From Lachnospiraceae bacterium (GTDB lineage Bacteria; Bacillota; Clostridia; Lachnospirales; Lachnospiraceae): a stretch of 6,374 bases of DNA. Position 1 is the first letter of the stretch, and the number at the start of each line of letters is the position of its first letter. Shown here in pieces: positions 5,768-6,374 of the stretch. The translations under genes and the position numbers were made by a program. The notes beneath the pieces were generated by a model, which searched no databases, was not told the DNA's origin, and worked only from the letters and a program-made list of their open reading frames with translations. The stretch covers positions 1-6,374 of the forward strand of contig JAGDAL010000276.1 in the NCBI GenBank assembly GCA_017959525.1. Reading direction: 5' to 3'.

Positions 5768-6374
5768 ATGGTTAAAAGAATTGGGATGTCACTATTTGGC
5801 GTTATTATCTGTGCCATCAGCGTTGGCATTTTTAAGATTGCTGCATTGGGTGTAGATCCGTTTCAGTCGTTTATGGCTGGATTGGATGCCTTGGTTCCCA
5901 TCAAATTCGGAACGTTATATGTAATCGCGAATGCAGTACTTTTGTTATTCGCACTGATATTTGATCGACACTATATTGGAATTGCAACATTTATAAATCT
6001 GTTTTTATTAGGGTATATTACACAGTTTACCTATGAATTCTTACAGACGGTGATTGTGAATCCGTCTATGGTGGTTCGAGTACTGTGCCTGGTAGTTGGA
6101 GTGGTTATCATCTGTTTTGGTTCTGCCTTCTATATGACGGCGGACCTTGGTGTATCCACTTACGATGCAGTGGCTCTGATTATCGTGAATACATGGAAGA
6201 AGGGCAAGTTCCAGTATGTTCGTATTATTACGGATTTGGTTTGCGTGGCATTGGGAATTACGCTATTTTTATTAGCCGGTGGAGCAGTATTGCAGATACC
6301 TACGATTGTTGGAATAGGAACAATTATTACGGCCTTTTTTATGGGACCGTTGATTGAATTTTTCAATGTGCATA
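5768..6374 (+). CDS. Second YczE/YitT-type membrane protein, 3' end outside window
   Basis: An open frame from ATG 5768 runs off the window with no stop (202 codons visible), so the gene is partial and little of the family's usual 200-230 residues is missing. It begins MVKRIGMSLFGVIICAISVG, an initial basic stretch and first helix, and shows about six hydrophobic segments (6-26, 45-65, 69-93, 102-123, 150-171, 176-198). Like the protein at 1239 it is a two-fold repeat: AALGVDPFQ at 25-33 matches ADLGVSTYD at 125-133, and YIGIATFINLFLLG at 69-82 matches IVGIGTIITAFFMG at 180-193. The VGIGTIITAF...GP segment is close to VGIGTLICAF...GP of the first protein, so the two belong to one superfamily but are divergent rather than recent duplicates. 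Function is unknown. A strong binding site and a 25-nt gap tie it to the patatin gene. A frame at 6085-6357 on the same strand is only a shadow of it. Confidence 0.88.
   Translation, partial: MVKRIGMSLFGVIICAISVGIFKIAALGVDPFQSFMAGLDALVPIKFGTLYVIANAVLLLFALIFDRHYIGIATFINLFLLGYITQFTYEFLQTVIVNPSMVVRVLCLVVGVVIICFGSAFYMTADLGVSTYDAVALIIVNTWKKGKFQYVRIITDLVCVALGITLFLLAGGAVLQIPTIVGIGTIITAFFMGPLIEFFNVH

Noticed and set aside
6085..6357. 90-residue plus-strand frame near the right edge
   Set aside because: Lies entirely inside the longer open frame from 5768, which has a strong ribosome binding site and a clear membrane-protein pattern; the 90-residue product does not resemble a known protein.

Overview
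The window reads as a chromosomal segment from a low-to-mid GC Firmicute, most likely a clostridial gut or rumen bacterium of the Lachnospiraceae type. This rests on the strong AGGAGG-like ribosome binding sites, the very short intergenic gaps, the all-plus-strand layout and the protein flavours: a Y-family polymerase of the 'HVDVNSAFLSW' subtype, YczE/YitT-type membrane proteins and an ElaA-type acetyltransferase. The taxonomic call is an inference from style, not from a marker gene.

Layout, all on the plus strand: a Y-family translesion DNA polymerase (36-1229); a six-helix YczE/YitT-like membrane protein (1239-1997, TTG start, with a later ATG possible); a hot-dog acyl-CoA thioesterase (2006-2416); a 12-helix MFS transporter (2471-3715); an ElaA-like GNAT acetyltransferase (3730-4194); a short relic of another GNAT gene (about 4199-4270); an isochorismatase-type cysteine hydrolase (4278-4808); a patatin-like phospholipase (4888-5742); and a second YczE/YitT-like membrane protein (5768 to the window end), cut by the right edge. 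No stretch longer than about 125 bases lacks a gene. I found no rRNA, tRNA, CRISPR array, insertion sequence or convincing rho-independent terminator.

Gaps of 8 to 83 nt and stop codons built into the next gene's Shine-Dalgarno sequence suggest one or a few co-transcribed, translationally coupled units. The genes do not form an obvious pathway. The thioesterase and the patatin lipase both act on acyl esters, and three genes encode integral membrane proteins, so a loose membrane/lipid/export theme is possible. The cluster looks more like a housekeeping or stress grab-bag than a dedicated system.

The most interesting point is the 4190-4280 junction. A Shine-Dalgarno sequence fused to the elaA stop codon has no start codon behind it. 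It is followed at once by a recognisable acetyl-CoA-binding motif from a broken GNAT gene, then by an AT-richer cysteine hydrolase gene. This looks like a scar of gene replacement or insertion in a formerly tight operon. I did not find convincing evidence of a new biological system.
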